Shown piece after piece: positions 11,460-23,655 of a stretch of DNA of 64,000 nucleotides. Source of the DNA: Panorpa germanica (taxonomy: Eukaryota > Arthropoda > Insecta > Mecoptera > Panorpidae). Positions within the stretch are counted from its first letter, which is position 1. Every line of letters starts with the position of its first letter. The notes beneath the pieces were generated by a model, which saw nothing but the letters and a program-made list of their open reading frames with translations, ran no database searches and had not been told where the DNA came from. Location: positions 15,640,596-15,704,595 of the forward strand of contig OY783216.1 of NCBI GenBank assembly GCA_963678705.1, given 5' to 3'. Position numbers and translations under genes: made by a program.

Positions 11460-11648
11460 ATTTGCATTATCCTTATAGGGAATAGAATTGTAAAAGTATT
11501 TAAATAAAATTTAAATTTCTATACTATTAAAAGGTATTTAAATACAAAATAGAATATAAGTATTTTGTATTTGTATTTGAAGTATATGTATTTGAAAAAC
11601 GCACATCTCTCGTATTTTACGTATTTTATTTGAAAAACGCACATCTCT
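11460..11648 (-). mobile_element. hAT-like MITE fragment
   Basis: Read on the minus strand, this begins with AGAGATGTGCG followed by TTTTTCAAATA, and it carries several AAATAC-type subterminal repeats. That arrangement resembles hAT-superfamily ends. The terminal block occurs twice, at 11594-11610 and 11631-11647. A similar end lies at 23598-23655. The opposite terminus and a target duplication were not found, so this is a fragment at best. Confidence 0.4.
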
Positions 11649-14600
11649 ATGCAAATGCAAAGTTATCTGCATATTTAAACATTGTTGCATGTACATAGTA
11701 TATTCTGTTCTTAATAATTTCATTATACATACAATGACCATATTTTCTTTTAGATAATAAAAGTCATATCGTAGAAAATAATAAAATTACTTATACAATT
11801 CATAAGTTTATAACATTTATTACGAAAGTAATATCCTACAACAATGCATACATTAAAATTCTAAACAATCCTAACTACTACACACTGTAAAAATTACGTA
11901 CTCTCAAAATTTAAATATTATTATTTGGAAGACAAAGAATTAAAGTTTTTAAAAGAAATTTCTATTCTCCTTTTTCAACTTTTGCTATATTTTGGTATAA
12001 TACTGAGGCTTTGTTATGAATAACTAGTAACCATTCCTCTGCTAATATTTGACCGTTGTTGAAATAAACCTTATTATCAATGACATCTATAGTCTAATTG
12101 TATAAAATTAAGCACTATGTTATTTTCATATTTTTTAAATTTCTTTACTATAGAAAATACTTTATTTCAATTATGATATTAATGATTATTTTAAGGAATT
12201 ATTTTGTGAATTCTGTGTAAATATATTCCAGAGTTTCTTTTTCCTTTTTTTTCACGTGATTCTTTAAATTTGCGAAAATTTTGAAACTTTTTCTTCTTAC
12301 TGGCTTACTTCTTACATGACTTGTATATCACAGACTGAATCTTTTAAATTTTAATTTCGAATACCAAAATTTTACCACCTTTAATAAATTTTAATAACCC
12401 TATAATTTTTTTAACCCTAGCTAATTTTTTAAATATTTCTGATTGCAAAATGTACAAGCTAAATAGCTAATAGATCATCCCGAAGAAAAAAAATATTATT
12501 TATCAAAAGGTGGAACATTTTTTGAAATCCTCTGGTCCTCTGGATATTTGGTCAAGCCAAATATTATTTAGTTTTGTAACCAGCCTTAATTCGATTTACA
12601 ATACTTTACACTTACTTGAACTCGGGGGCAAAATAGTCGTGTGAACCTTACTTAATTTCTATAAAACGGAACTGTAATATATTGAATAAATTAGCTATTA
12701 GAACCTTAAATGTCCAATTATTTTTTAAAAACTCATTATATTTGAAGAGGTATGAACAAATAAAAAAGTAACTGGGCCTCTTTTAATATTAAAAGGATCT
12801 GACGTTATAAAATATTTCACTGTAGTTTACGCCACATTCGACAATTTGCCATTTCTATTATACAACAAAGACATATAAGAGTGCGTCTACTTTTTATTAC
12901 TAACAGCTGCCTTGTGTATTTTATGAAGTATTATATTATGAAGGTTACAACAAAGAAAACTATAATAATAAAAACTATAAACTCGATTACTTGTTTCTTC
13001 TGTGATCTAAAACATGCGGCAAAACAAAAATAAAAACGTAGATATATGTACATATTAAAATTAATTTAAATTAAAAACTAAAAAAAAATACCACAAAAAA
13101 AAGAATTCAGAAGCACTATTTAAAGAAGTCTATAATTAATTTTTTTTATTTTATCATAAGATTGTAAGTACACGCTGGTCAATCAATTAACTTATGTAAC
13201 ACTGATCAATGTTATGATTTTATTATATTACTGCAATTTTAACTACTTCGATATATTTTGCATTAATTGTTATATAATAATTTTGTTTGTTTTGTTGATT
13301 TGTTTATTTTTTAGGGCTTTATTTTCTAAATTACTAGAATTATAACTGAGCTACATTTTATAACATCGGCATCATCAGCTGTCTGAAGTACAAATAAAAT
13401 TTTTGATTAAAAAAAAAACCACATATCTGCATTTGTCATCAGGCGGTAAGTCAACTCTTCTTAACATTCTTCATACTCGTAATGCTGGTACTAGCACCAA
13501 GGTAACGAGGCGGTATCAGACACAATATGACTTATTTATTCTTAATATTTAATTATATTTTGACTATTTAGAATCGTCAAATAAATTTAAAAATTCAACA
13601 TTTTTTTATATTTTTGAGAAGGTTATTATACTCTTGTTTAATTAAAAAAAGGAATTTTTTTTTTTTGATTTCTCATGAATCCTAAAATTTAAATTCAAAA
13701 TATACAGAATCGTTATGGAAATTTCGATTAAAAATTGAAATACACAAAAATAATATAAAATTCAAGGTCTCGTAAAACATTTTCTATAATTCTGTAAACT
13801 AGGTTGTAAACGGCTTATAAGGAAATTGTTGTACCATCTAATAAAAAAATCATTAGCACTATTAATTTTTAAACTACACTTAATAAATATCGTAACAAAT
13901 TAGATCTTTAATCAACTATTTTGTTTAATAAGTAAACTTTTTGCACAAGTAGAACCAGGTCTTACACAACCGATAGTATAGTACTGCATCCAATAGTTAG
14001 TGTACATTTACAGTGTTTTGTTTACGCTGAGAAGCAAACTTCTGCTTTAAATTATGTAAACTTGCAAATTTCTGGCCGGCGCTTGCTCATGTACAAGATC
14101 AGTATTACATACGTACTTAGTAATGTACACCTGGAATACCAAAAGCACGTAGTATATGTGTTCAGTCCTGGTATTTACATTTTTGCATCACTATGATCAC
14201 ATTTTCGTAACCGAAATTTGCAATAATTGCCGTGGTACATTTTACATGCATTTATAATGGGCATTGAAATTTATATTTCCTACGCAGTCTGTAAGTACAA
14301 AATCAGTTAATTTTAAGAAATATTATTTTCAGTAAAACATATTATTTAAGTGATGTTCTTCCAATTACTTTTATTATATTTATTTTTATATGTATAATAC
14401 AGTCCAGTAAACTATTTCGACTCCATACGAGGTCATGCTTAATTTTGGTAATACAAGTTCAGTGATAAACATGTTTGCTCACACTTCGCTGCTTCATACA
14501 AAGTAACTTTCAATCAAATCCGAAGAGTGGCAAATGCACTGAAGACATACAAGGTGAATGAGATAAAAAATAATATATTCAAGACTCAAGGAAAGAATAG

Positions 14601-14660
14601 TCTAAAAATGAATTGATTATATGATCGAATCTAATTTAAGCCACAAAAATATTTTCATTC

Positions 14661-14693
<33 letters not shown>

Positions 14694-14699
14694 TATATA

Positions 14700-14758
<59 letters not shown>
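14661..14758. repeat. TA microsatellite
   Basis: Nearly pure (TA)n of about 98 bases with TGTA and TTTA interruptions. Confidence 0.95.
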
Positions 14759-15724
14759 TTAGTTAAATGTAATTAGTAAGAAGAAGAGTAAAGAGAAAAG
14801 TATTGCTAGAAAAAAATACTCAATTGATTAAGTAATGTTTAAATGTAACAATCAATCTGTAAACAATGTAATAGTTCAATACCATTAAATCATATTATTC
14901 TTCAATGTTCCAAGCCAAAACTGTAATATGCATGAAAACTATAAGCAGAATGCAATCGAATCGCAAATGAATAGAATTAAATCTCTTTATTTTAAATACG
15001 CATACTCGTATCTATCCATCCCAAACCACCAAAATATATTATTATATATGTGGAAACAAGAGTAATCTGATGTAGAAGCAAGGTACTCTTATGTGGATTT
15101 AATATCTTAATAATTATTACCGTTGGTATTTACTTTACAAATACAAAACTATGAATTAACAAACCATCTTAAATTGTAGTTATTATATACTCAGTCCTAC
15201 ATTAGTTTTTAGCTAGATTTAAATGGTTAGTTTTTATTACTTTGATAAGGCATGTAGTCAATTTCGGTAAGCACATTCCCTCACGTATTATATTAGTGGT
15301 TTAACGGTTCACACATTATAATTGCTTTAACCTTTGACTCCGTTTCCGATCACAATATACACTTAGTAATCTTAGTAAGCGGCGCTCGGCTATTGTCAAT
15401 TAATTAGTTGGAAGGAGAACTATATCGTAAAAATAAGCACCTAAAACAATACCATTTCCAAGGAGTAGATGTTTAATTTAAATTAACCGGTTAAAGGATA
15501 TCGGGGATACACACATTTGTTTAACAAATATCTATATTTTTAAATCGATAATAAAACTTAAAGCAGTATTTACACTACACGTAACAGTATCAGCATTCAA
15601 ATCACTTAATTTAACTAAGCACATAAATTTTCATGCACAGCTTATAAGGAAATAATGATTATAGGTCGAGAGCTGGCACTAATAATATAACGGTCGCGAA
15701 TCGAAATTATTGGTCTAACAAAAA

Positions 15725-15850
15725 GTCGTAATTTTGTATAAAAACGTGTTGTAAAGCCGCGCGACGCTCAGGAATTCGGTACCTGAGAATCGACAAGCTT
15801 CCAGATACGTATCAAGTGATGAATAAAATTAGACTCTTGCTAAAATCTAA
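15725..15850 (+). promoter_or_regulatory. Possible core promoter
   Basis: A TATAAAA box at about 15738 is followed some 30 bases later by GCTCAGGAA, an initiator-like TCAG, inside the only GC-rich island for kilobases. The spacing fits an insect core promoter. The next ATG (15820) opens only 19 codons. It could equally be part of a decayed LTR. Confidence 0.25.
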
Positions 15851-15999
15851 ATTAACAGCATATTTCGTTCTTAATTAGTCTGAGCAGGCCATCAAGAGAC
15901 GCTATATTGTTATCTCATGTGTGTTCAAGTGCTTAAGACTCGCAACGTTTTATTTATTATTATTATATGTATTTATAAAATATGTATTTTATTTCTTTC

Positions 16000-18200
16000 T
16001 CGTTTCACAAATAATGATTTAGTTTGTTTTATTTTCAAATTGATAAAGTGAAGTTACTTAATATTTTTTTTAGGTTTGTGTTGTTTTTTTATTGTGTGTA
16101 ATGGATGGTGATGTGAGGCTCGGAAAGTGGCGTTTTAGGGACCTCCATACAACAGTACATTACCTATGGATGATGATAATGTTAAAGTGAATATGAACAA
16201 ATTCAATAGCAACGATAATAACAGCACCTATAAGGTCATGACAATATCACAACAAGGTCAACAAAAATCTTAAGTTCACTAAAGCCAGCAAAAATAATTT
16301 GTAAAATAACATACAAAAATAATACCACATAAATAAAAAAAGGTAGGAAACAATTGCGCCATTGTACAATTTTCAACAGCAGAAATCGCAAATAAGATTG
16401 TTGCTGATCCGATTTTGAATCATAATTAATTTGAAGCATACATACCCTACTTTTGGACCACACAAACTTCAATTATTAAACATGTTGATTTAGATTACAC
16501 CGAGGAAACATTACTAATTAACATTGAATGTGATAATTTTAAAAATAATAAAGTCCAAAGACTTCAAAAAATTAATTACTAATAATGTTATTAAGTAAAC
16601 CATCAAAAACTCCTAGACTATTTTTTGAAGAAATGAATTTACCTGCATATGTTTATTTATGGATAGTACGCTGAGCTTTCCAACCATACATCCAACCAAT
16701 AGCAAATGTTGTTCTCAAATATCAAAATGTCAAGCCTGTGAAAGTTCAAGACACAGTGTTAACATGCACAGCTACTGTACGGTAACTGCAAGATGCACAA
16801 ATTGTAACGGTAACCACCAAGCAACAGATAAAAACTCACCTGAAAAATTAGTACAAAATAACATTCAACAAGTTATGGCTGTTTACAATTTATGCTATCA
16901 TGAGCCAGCTTAAATTACCAGCCTGAGCCCTCGTACTCAACCCCATAGTACTGTTTACAAGATACAAATTTTAAGACAATACAAACACCAAATAGGAAAA
17001 AGTACAATATATTCCGAAAAGATCGACTAACTGAACACACAAGTGGTGGAGTGGCTAATCTGGTAAGAGAGGATTTTTATTCTGATAGTTTTAATACCCT
17101 TAAATGACGGTCAACACACGCATTTTAATTTTTCAGTTCAAAGAACATCCGCAATTGATTTAACTTTATACCAGCTACAAATAACATCGATTCATTGTGT
17201 AAATAGTTTAGTAAGACACCTTTCGTTATAAAGAAATCTAACAAGTCGGGTATTTTTTCAGATCTGTTGGCCAATACGTCGGTTCGCCTCTTGCGAGGCT
17301 TACTAGGTTATATTCTCTACTAACTTGCATTAGTTCCGTGAGTTAGTGACGAGGGTGTTCCCAGATGGATGGTTTGTGGTATGAACAGAATAATTCCGTA
17401 TTCGAAAAAGTGCTTGTTAATGAAGCTGGTTTCTGCTGTCAGTATCACGACAATGTTATTAGTCTTTAAGTACATTTCTAGTTCTTGTCTGCGTTCAGAT
17501 AAACATCTCTTAGATCAGTAGCTCTTCATTTGCTAATTTATGAGTAATTAACATAAAACATATGAAGGTCGTAATCCCAAGTTAACTTGGTCATATGGCA
17601 TAGACCTATGTTTCACTACCACACTTAAATAATTTAAATCCAACAGCGTCTTCAAAGTAAACTTCCTAAACAAATCATTAGTCCATAATATGCTAAGAAT
17701 ACGCGGTTCTTAGTTGTAATAAAAGAATGGCGTCTGTAATGGGACCTACCTGAACTTTTTTTTAAACCGGAACATTCAAGTGAAAGTATAGGAAATCAAA
17801 GATCTAATAAATACGTAATACCAAACGTAATTCTCGACGGAACCCGATTGAGTCTCATCTTCTTCAATACAGCTGTAAACGATATTGTTTCAAATATCCC
17901 GTATTCAGTAAAAACTAATTTATATGCTGATGATCTGGTAATTTACATAAAATCATGCAACGTAAGGATAGTGGAACAAAAACTACAAGAAACTAACAAT
18001 AACCTAAATATATAATAGCAACTAATATTCTTGGAAACTACACATTGTCAATATTAAGGCAAACCATTTGCAACCTTTAAATGTAATAAAAGCAATAGCA
18101 TAAACAAAATACACCTGTTGATTGTGCAGCTATGCTTAACTTTAGTCGTAGAATCATACTGCCCAAACGGAATTATATATCAAGAATATAACATACAGTA
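16000..18200 (+). mobile_element. I-like LINE relic, interrupted copy
   Basis: Contains in order: the shared 5' UTR block (near 16040-16120); ORF1 with the KVMTIS-like block and KIICKITYKN near 16230-16330; an open zinc-knuckle segment at 16659-16913 (CQACES..H, then CTNCNGNHQATD); endonuclease pieces near 17035-17190 (SGGVANLVRE, LNDGQHTHFNF, SAIDLTL); an antisense Jockey insertion; then an RT core near 17840-18010 (a diverged GxPQGS region, LYADDLVIYIKS). Every frame is broken. The knuckle segment shows the Cys/His units that the full-length LINE at 1289-6879 has lost. Confidence 0.75.
17195..17535 (-). mobile_element. Antisense Jockey fragment within the I-like relic
   Basis: On the minus strand the start of a Jockey ORF2 is legible: ERRQELEMYLKTNN near 17500, LTAETSF near 17440, then after an internal deletion TYWPTDL-like residues near 17275 and PDLLDFFITKGVLLNYLH near 17215. 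Orientation is opposite to the host LINE. Ends are approximate and no target duplication was resolved. It shares its ORF2 start with the larger Jockey piece at 59200-62115. Confidence 0.65.
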
Positions 18201-18829
18201 AAAAAGGTAATTTTTTGTATCTAATATTTATTTGACTGCTTCCGTCTTTCTGTTAATCCCTCCCTTGATTCTACACATATTATATTATATATATATTAAT
18301 ATACACATTTCCTACTTGTATTCCAGAAAATAATTTGATTAATCAGTTAGTAAACATTACATTGATTCAAGTATTACAGATACTACTAAGCTGCTTTGCT
18401 TTAATTATTACACAACAGCCTTTAATCGTTTTAAGTGAACTTGTAAGGAATTAGAAGCCAGAGTTACAGTAAAATAAGTCCGCTTTACATTTATATAATT
18501 GCTGGCGTTGTTTAACAGCAGATGTTCAGTATTGAAATTTTTTTTTTTATTCTTACAAAATAATTTGAGAATTTTTCTTTTATTTGCAAATTAAGTACCA
18601 AAGTTACTTAGCAATAAGGTACAAAGTTTGTTACTTAGATAGATTTCTAACGTTCTGTGCCTTCAATAGCACGACGTTTCGAAATATCGTAAGTTCTGTT
18701 TGTCAAGAAAAAGGACATCTCCGAATCATGAACTTAAATAGCTTTTTTAATCCTAAGTCACACTACAAAAACTTTTCTATGCAAAACTTTTCTATTTGAA
18801 ACTATTCTAAACTTTTGTGGAGGGGTAAG
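18201..18829. other. Unassigned spacer
   Basis: AT-rich. The 71-codon frame at 18584-18799 shows no motif or family resemblance. Confidence 0.4.
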
Positions 18830-21800
18830 CATTTGATAAATATAGCAACGGGACACAGATGTTTGAGGATGATACTGAAATGGAGAGATCCTAGTTAAAA
18901 TGTAAGGCTAAGAGATGCTTCACGTGTGGGGAATCCGGGCACATAAGAGGAAAGGACCACGTAGGACTTACATCTCTTCAATTATACGAAGGCGAGAATG
19001 AAAACAATCACTGATAAAGATGTAGTAGATGATAAAGAGTCTAACAAAATAAAGGGAAGTGAAATAGTTTTAGCAAGGTTCGACTTACTAGAAGCAGTGA
19101 AGGCGGATAGAATATCAAAGGAAGGGCAATGTAAAGGAGCAAAAAGTAAGTTTAATACAAAGGAAAAGTCAAGGGAGTGTGATAAAATAATCATAGAATT
19201 TTTTTTTTAAGAACAGGAGAAGACAGGCCCAGTTTAGGTAAGGATAAAGATGAAGAAGAAGACAAAACTAAAAAACAAATTAATAAAGAAGGAACAGAGA
19301 AGGAGAATATTAAGAAGAAACGGACACGCAACTCTTTACAAGGCCGTTTAAAGAATGATAAAAAGAGTCGAGTTGAGTGGAAAATATGTTCCTAAATTAG
19401 ATTTCGAGGGTCGGATTTTTTATGTTTGTTTTCGTTCTTTTAATTGTTTTATTTGTCTTTAATTGATGAATCTCAGGGATATAAGTATTGTGTAGTAGAA
19501 GTGTAGATCGATAAAGAATAATTTAACAGAGTTAAATGAGATCAAAGTGAGTATAGTAACATTGTAAGACACGTGGTCAAGTGAGATGGATGTGATAAGA
19601 TATCCAGGATTCAGGGTGATTGTAAAAGGTAGATATGGTAGAGGAGGAGGTGTGGCTTTGATAGTAAAGGAAGAAGTTTATATAACAGAATTAAATTTGA
19701 AAAATAAACACAGAATGAAACTTGTAGGGGTAGAAGTGAAGTGGGGAAAAAGAAACATAAATATTGCTTAAGTATACATGCCACAAGATGCGAGAGTATC
19801 TATAGCAAGCACAGAAAGATTATTGGATATAGTTGCAGATTCAAAATTAATTATTTGTGCTAAATAATGGTGTGGGAACTTGAGTTGATCCAGGATTAAA
19901 GATGTTCTTGGTATTTTATTTATCCTGGATGTCAGTTGACTCAGTAAGAGAAACTCGGACCATCGTTTGATTAGGATAACAGGACAGGGATGGTATGTTA
20001 CAGGTAGAAAAGAACTTAGATATAAACTAAATTGTAAATAAGCGTAAAGAGGAGCAGAAGCAATTTTTCATCCATGCAAGAAGAATATTATTGGATTGTT
20101 TTGTTTTATTAAAAGCGCAGCGCGTGAAGCAGTGCTTTATCAAGAGAAAAGGAAGGCTAGAATGATCAGCTAGAGAAAACCAAATATCTGGTTGGATGAA
20201 AATTTGTCCAAAGCAGTAAAGGCTGGAATATCTGCATATAGAAGTTGGAATAGACACAAATCGGATACAAATAGATAATTGTGGAAAAAAAATTTTTACA
20301 GCGAAGTTGAACCAAGAGAAATCACCTAAATAGCTTTGGGATTCAATAAATTTAGAGGTTAAGAAGAGGTGGAGACAAAACTGGACATTAGTAAACCTCT
20401 AGGTTATGAAGAAGATAGACACGCAGATTTACCGCTTTTAGACAAGTTAGAAGAGTCGGAGATGAAAGTAGCGTTAGCGGAGGCGAAATAAAGGACCCCC
20501 AGACCAGATGGTATTTCATAAACCATTATTTAAAACTTATCAGACATTGGAAAAGTTTGCATTCTTTTGTTTAATAAGATTTTGGAAAAGGCAGTAATTC
20601 CAGAATCTTAATTAGAAGTCCAGGTGGTGCCAATAATAAATAAAGGGAACCAAGTAATTTGTTATACTCTTATAGAAAAATTAACCTTTTAAACTATCTA
20701 AGAAATTAATTCAAAAAAATATTGAAAGGCAGATTAGCATATTGAAGTAAAAGAAATAAGATATTGCCAAAAGAAATAACAGTATTTCGTAAAGAAAGAG
20801 GCACAAGGAAGAGGATAAACGATCTTAACATGATAATAGAATCGGGAAAAAAAAGAAAATAATTGCGGTTTTTATCGACATACATACGGCATATGACAAT
20901 GTAGTTCAGGTCGAGGTGTAATGCTAAGTAATGAGAAACAAGTTAAAGTAGATATGCAAGAAGCCGCGGTCAAATAGAAGAATGGTTGCGTTCGGTAAAG
21001 CTAGAGGCTAATCCCAATAACATAAAATTATTAGGAATTGGTAAAGTAGAGAAAGAAGAGCTATGCAATATCTCCTTTTAAAATACAAATTCACCGTATA
21101 GTAAGTCTGTTATGAACTTGGGATTTAGGTTCAGTGCGACAAAGAACGACAGATAGATTTATTGGGACATAAGAGCTAAAGGAGAGCTCACCATTAACTC
21201 ATTGAGGATAATGACAGGAGAAAGATGGGGTACAAATATAGGCTAAATGGTACAAATGTCTAATGCATTAATTAAACCGCATTTGATGTAGGGGCAGAAG
21301 TGCACTTGGGTCTAACAAAAAAGTGTCAATGGGTTGCAAAGGTTGCAAACAGATGCGTTAAAAGTAATATTCAAAGTAATGTGTACTACACACACGCTAT
21401 TAATTTATGAGGAAGTGGGAGTTGTACCACTCAGTGGAAATTAAGTGAAAGAGCTATGATAATAAAATCATTACCAACAGACTGTGATTCAAGAAAAATG
21501 CTTTTCGGACAATTTAAAAGAATCTATAAAAACATAAACAGAAAAATGACGATATTATGGATAAGTTGTAGGAAATGGAAGAAAGGGTTAAAGCACAAGT
21601 CGTTAGTAATTTTGAATATAGCGAATTAGGGCAAAGTGCAGAGTGTAATTTTAAGATTGGAAAAAAAAGAGGTGGCCTGCTGCAAAGGAAGTGCGAAAAT
21701 AATAAATAGGGATATTTGAAAGTAAGATGGATGACATTTGGTCAAGGTGTGACGGAGTCTAATAAATAGATAATATCTTTACCCGAAAATGTTTACTTCT

Positions 21801-22480
21801 TCATGCAGATGTGGTACGTGTCAAAGAAGCTGTTACAAAAATTGAGAACAATAGATGGTCGAATGCGGTAATATTCATAGGTTCCAAAGCAGTGATGTAA
21901 GGATTGAAGAAGATTGGGATTGTCAAAAAGGCGTGAAATATATTTTATACAGTGAAAAGAAATCTAAATAGAATAAAAATAATTGGATTCGATACATCGT
22001 TAGTCTGAATTCCTGCTCACAAAGAAATCACAGAAAAATAAAAAGAAAATGACGCCGCACAAGCACCTAGAACAATAGCGAGTAGAGAAATTTAATATGA
22101 ATTGAAAGAGAAGTATATAGCATGTGGGACAATTCAGAGAAAAAAAGAAAAAAATTTAATTTACAGTCTTCAGTGTGCGGACGTCGTTGATGGTGGAAAA
22201 CCCAATGTTTGAGGGTGTATTATACTGGGGCTTTGGCAGATATTAGAACAAATCACTTGGTGCAAGAAAATAAGTATGTGAAGAAGAGGAAGCAGATTCA
22301 GAGCATTTGATCTTCCAATGTAGAGAATCGGAAGCGTGCAAAAATAATTTATACAGAGTTATGCTAGAAAATGGATTGGTGTTTCCATCGAATATGCAAG
22401 AACTACTGAGATATCCGAGGTGCCCAGTATGATTAGTGATAGACATTATAAAGATACGAGTTTAAAAGTAAAGATGTAAT
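18830..22480 (+). mobile_element. R1-like LINE relic with RNase H
   Basis: A long decayed LINE distinct from the I-like and Jockey families here. Legible in order: a gag knuckle CFTCGESGH near 18915; endonuclease GRYGRGGGVALIVKEE and GVEVKWGKRNINIA at 19630-19770; linker IWLDENLSKAVKAG near 20180; RT start LLDKLEESEMK near 20440; catalytic block FIDIHTAYDNV near 20870; RT thumb GLQRLQTDALKVI near 21330; RNase H-like residues near 21860-22060 including IPAHKEI; and a terminal Cys/His cluster CEEEEADSEHLIFQC near 22275. The YADD-containing stretch is missing between about 20915 and 20990. The sense strand is purine-rich. Confidence 0.75.
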
Positions 22481-23329
22481 AATAAATAAAATGTTAATAT
22501 GAAAAATGTATTAATAAGCGCGAAAATAGTATGTGGTCCGTATATGTATATATATCTTTTGTTGTTATAGAAATTCTAGATATCCAATACATAGCATTAG
22601 AACTCAGGAAATGGAATTGAAATCGAACAATATTAGATAGCAATTTAGAGAAAGGTTGGTTCTACATAATGAATATACATATACATGAATATACAATATA
22701 TTCCCTGAATCTTCATGGAATTTTGATATCGTAAATTATATTTCTCTCTTTGATATTTAATTTTTAGGATGCAGGACAATGCATTGCATTTCTTGATATT
22801 TTTTATTTGATCTTTTTACCTTCATAATTCTGTATCATGCTTAACTTTCTGTATATACAGCTTTTTTAAATAGGATTTCACTGATAAAAAATTATCTCGT
22901 TTAGGCGACGAGTTATTTATCTTAAAATTATTTTTTCTTTCATTTTAATTATGTATCTTTTCTATTGAATTTGGTGTGTCATAGATACCTGTTACATAGA
23001 AATGCTTTTGTTTGTTTCTAAGGTCAAAATTGATAAACTTTATAAGTTGTTTTACGACAGTGATTTCAATATAAACAGGAATTTTGTTTATATGACTCAA
23101 GTAGAGAAAGCGGAGCACAGCGCGCTAAAGAATCAGTAGCAAGAGAAAAGCAAAGGCTAGTATCTTGAGATTTGATGCTACAGTATCGCATTGAATGAAA
23201 AGAATGTTCCAGCGGCTGTTGCGCAATAAAGAAACTTCAAGTTTCCAAAGTTAACTATGATACTACTCTGATTAGAACACAAGTGCTTCGTTAGGTTTAA
23301 AAGTTTTGAAATAGTGATGAAAAAAATTG
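22481..23329. other. Unassigned spacer
   Basis: AT-rich sequence. The part from 23100 onward has short coding-like stretches that may belong to the mariner relic that follows, but I cannot place them. Confidence 0.35.
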
Positions 23330-23597
23330 ATGAACAAATAAGGTCAAGCCTGTCAGCAGGACATGTTTTAGCTACTGTGTTTTGGGACTCATAAGATGTA
23401 CTGCTGGTTTCCTGCCGACTTCATACATAAAGCATGAATGGTGAATCTGGGCTACTTCTGCTAACTGCTAGTTAAAGGAAAAACACCGATGACCAATTCG
23501 CGATGTTTTTCTTCTGCACGACAACGTGTATGCGTATACATCAGCTATAATTTGTAAAACACTCGCTAAATTACATTTGTAATTGCCTCTTAAACTT
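23330..23597 (+). pseudogene. Mariner transposase relic
   Basis: The catalytic-core region of a mariner-type DDD transposase is legible. SAGHVLATVFWDS near 23354 contains the Asp that normally follows VFW. After several broken positions, LHDNVYAYTSAI near 23513 matches the HDN block with the next catalytic Asp. Both blocks are in the order and approximate spacing expected of mariner. Stops and frameshifts make it inactive. No inverted repeats were found. Confidence 0.7.
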
Positions 23598-23655
23598 AAC
23601 AGCGTTTTGTATTTGCATTTTGAGTATATGTATTTGAAAAATGCACATCTCTAGT
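23598..23655 (-). mobile_element. hAT-like terminal fragment
   Basis: Read on the minus strand it starts CTAGAGATGTGC and continues into ATTTTTCAAATACATATAC, closely matching the fragment at 11460-11648. It abuts the mariner relic. Confidence 0.4.

Larger units (their letters stand above)
10641..15690. other. AT-rich unassigned sequence
   Basis: About 5 kb with no long open frame and no recognised coding motif on either strand. It contains a hAT-like end near 11460-11650 and a TA microsatellite (separate entries). The frames at 11148-11333 and 11538-11741 are low-complexity and not supported as genes. Confidence 0.45.

Noticed and set aside
15770..15805. GAATTC, GGTACC and AAGCTT within about 35 bases, like a cloning polylinker
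   Set aside because: The intervening bases do not match a vector polylinker and both flanks are native AT-rich sequence. Coincidence is likelier than contamination.
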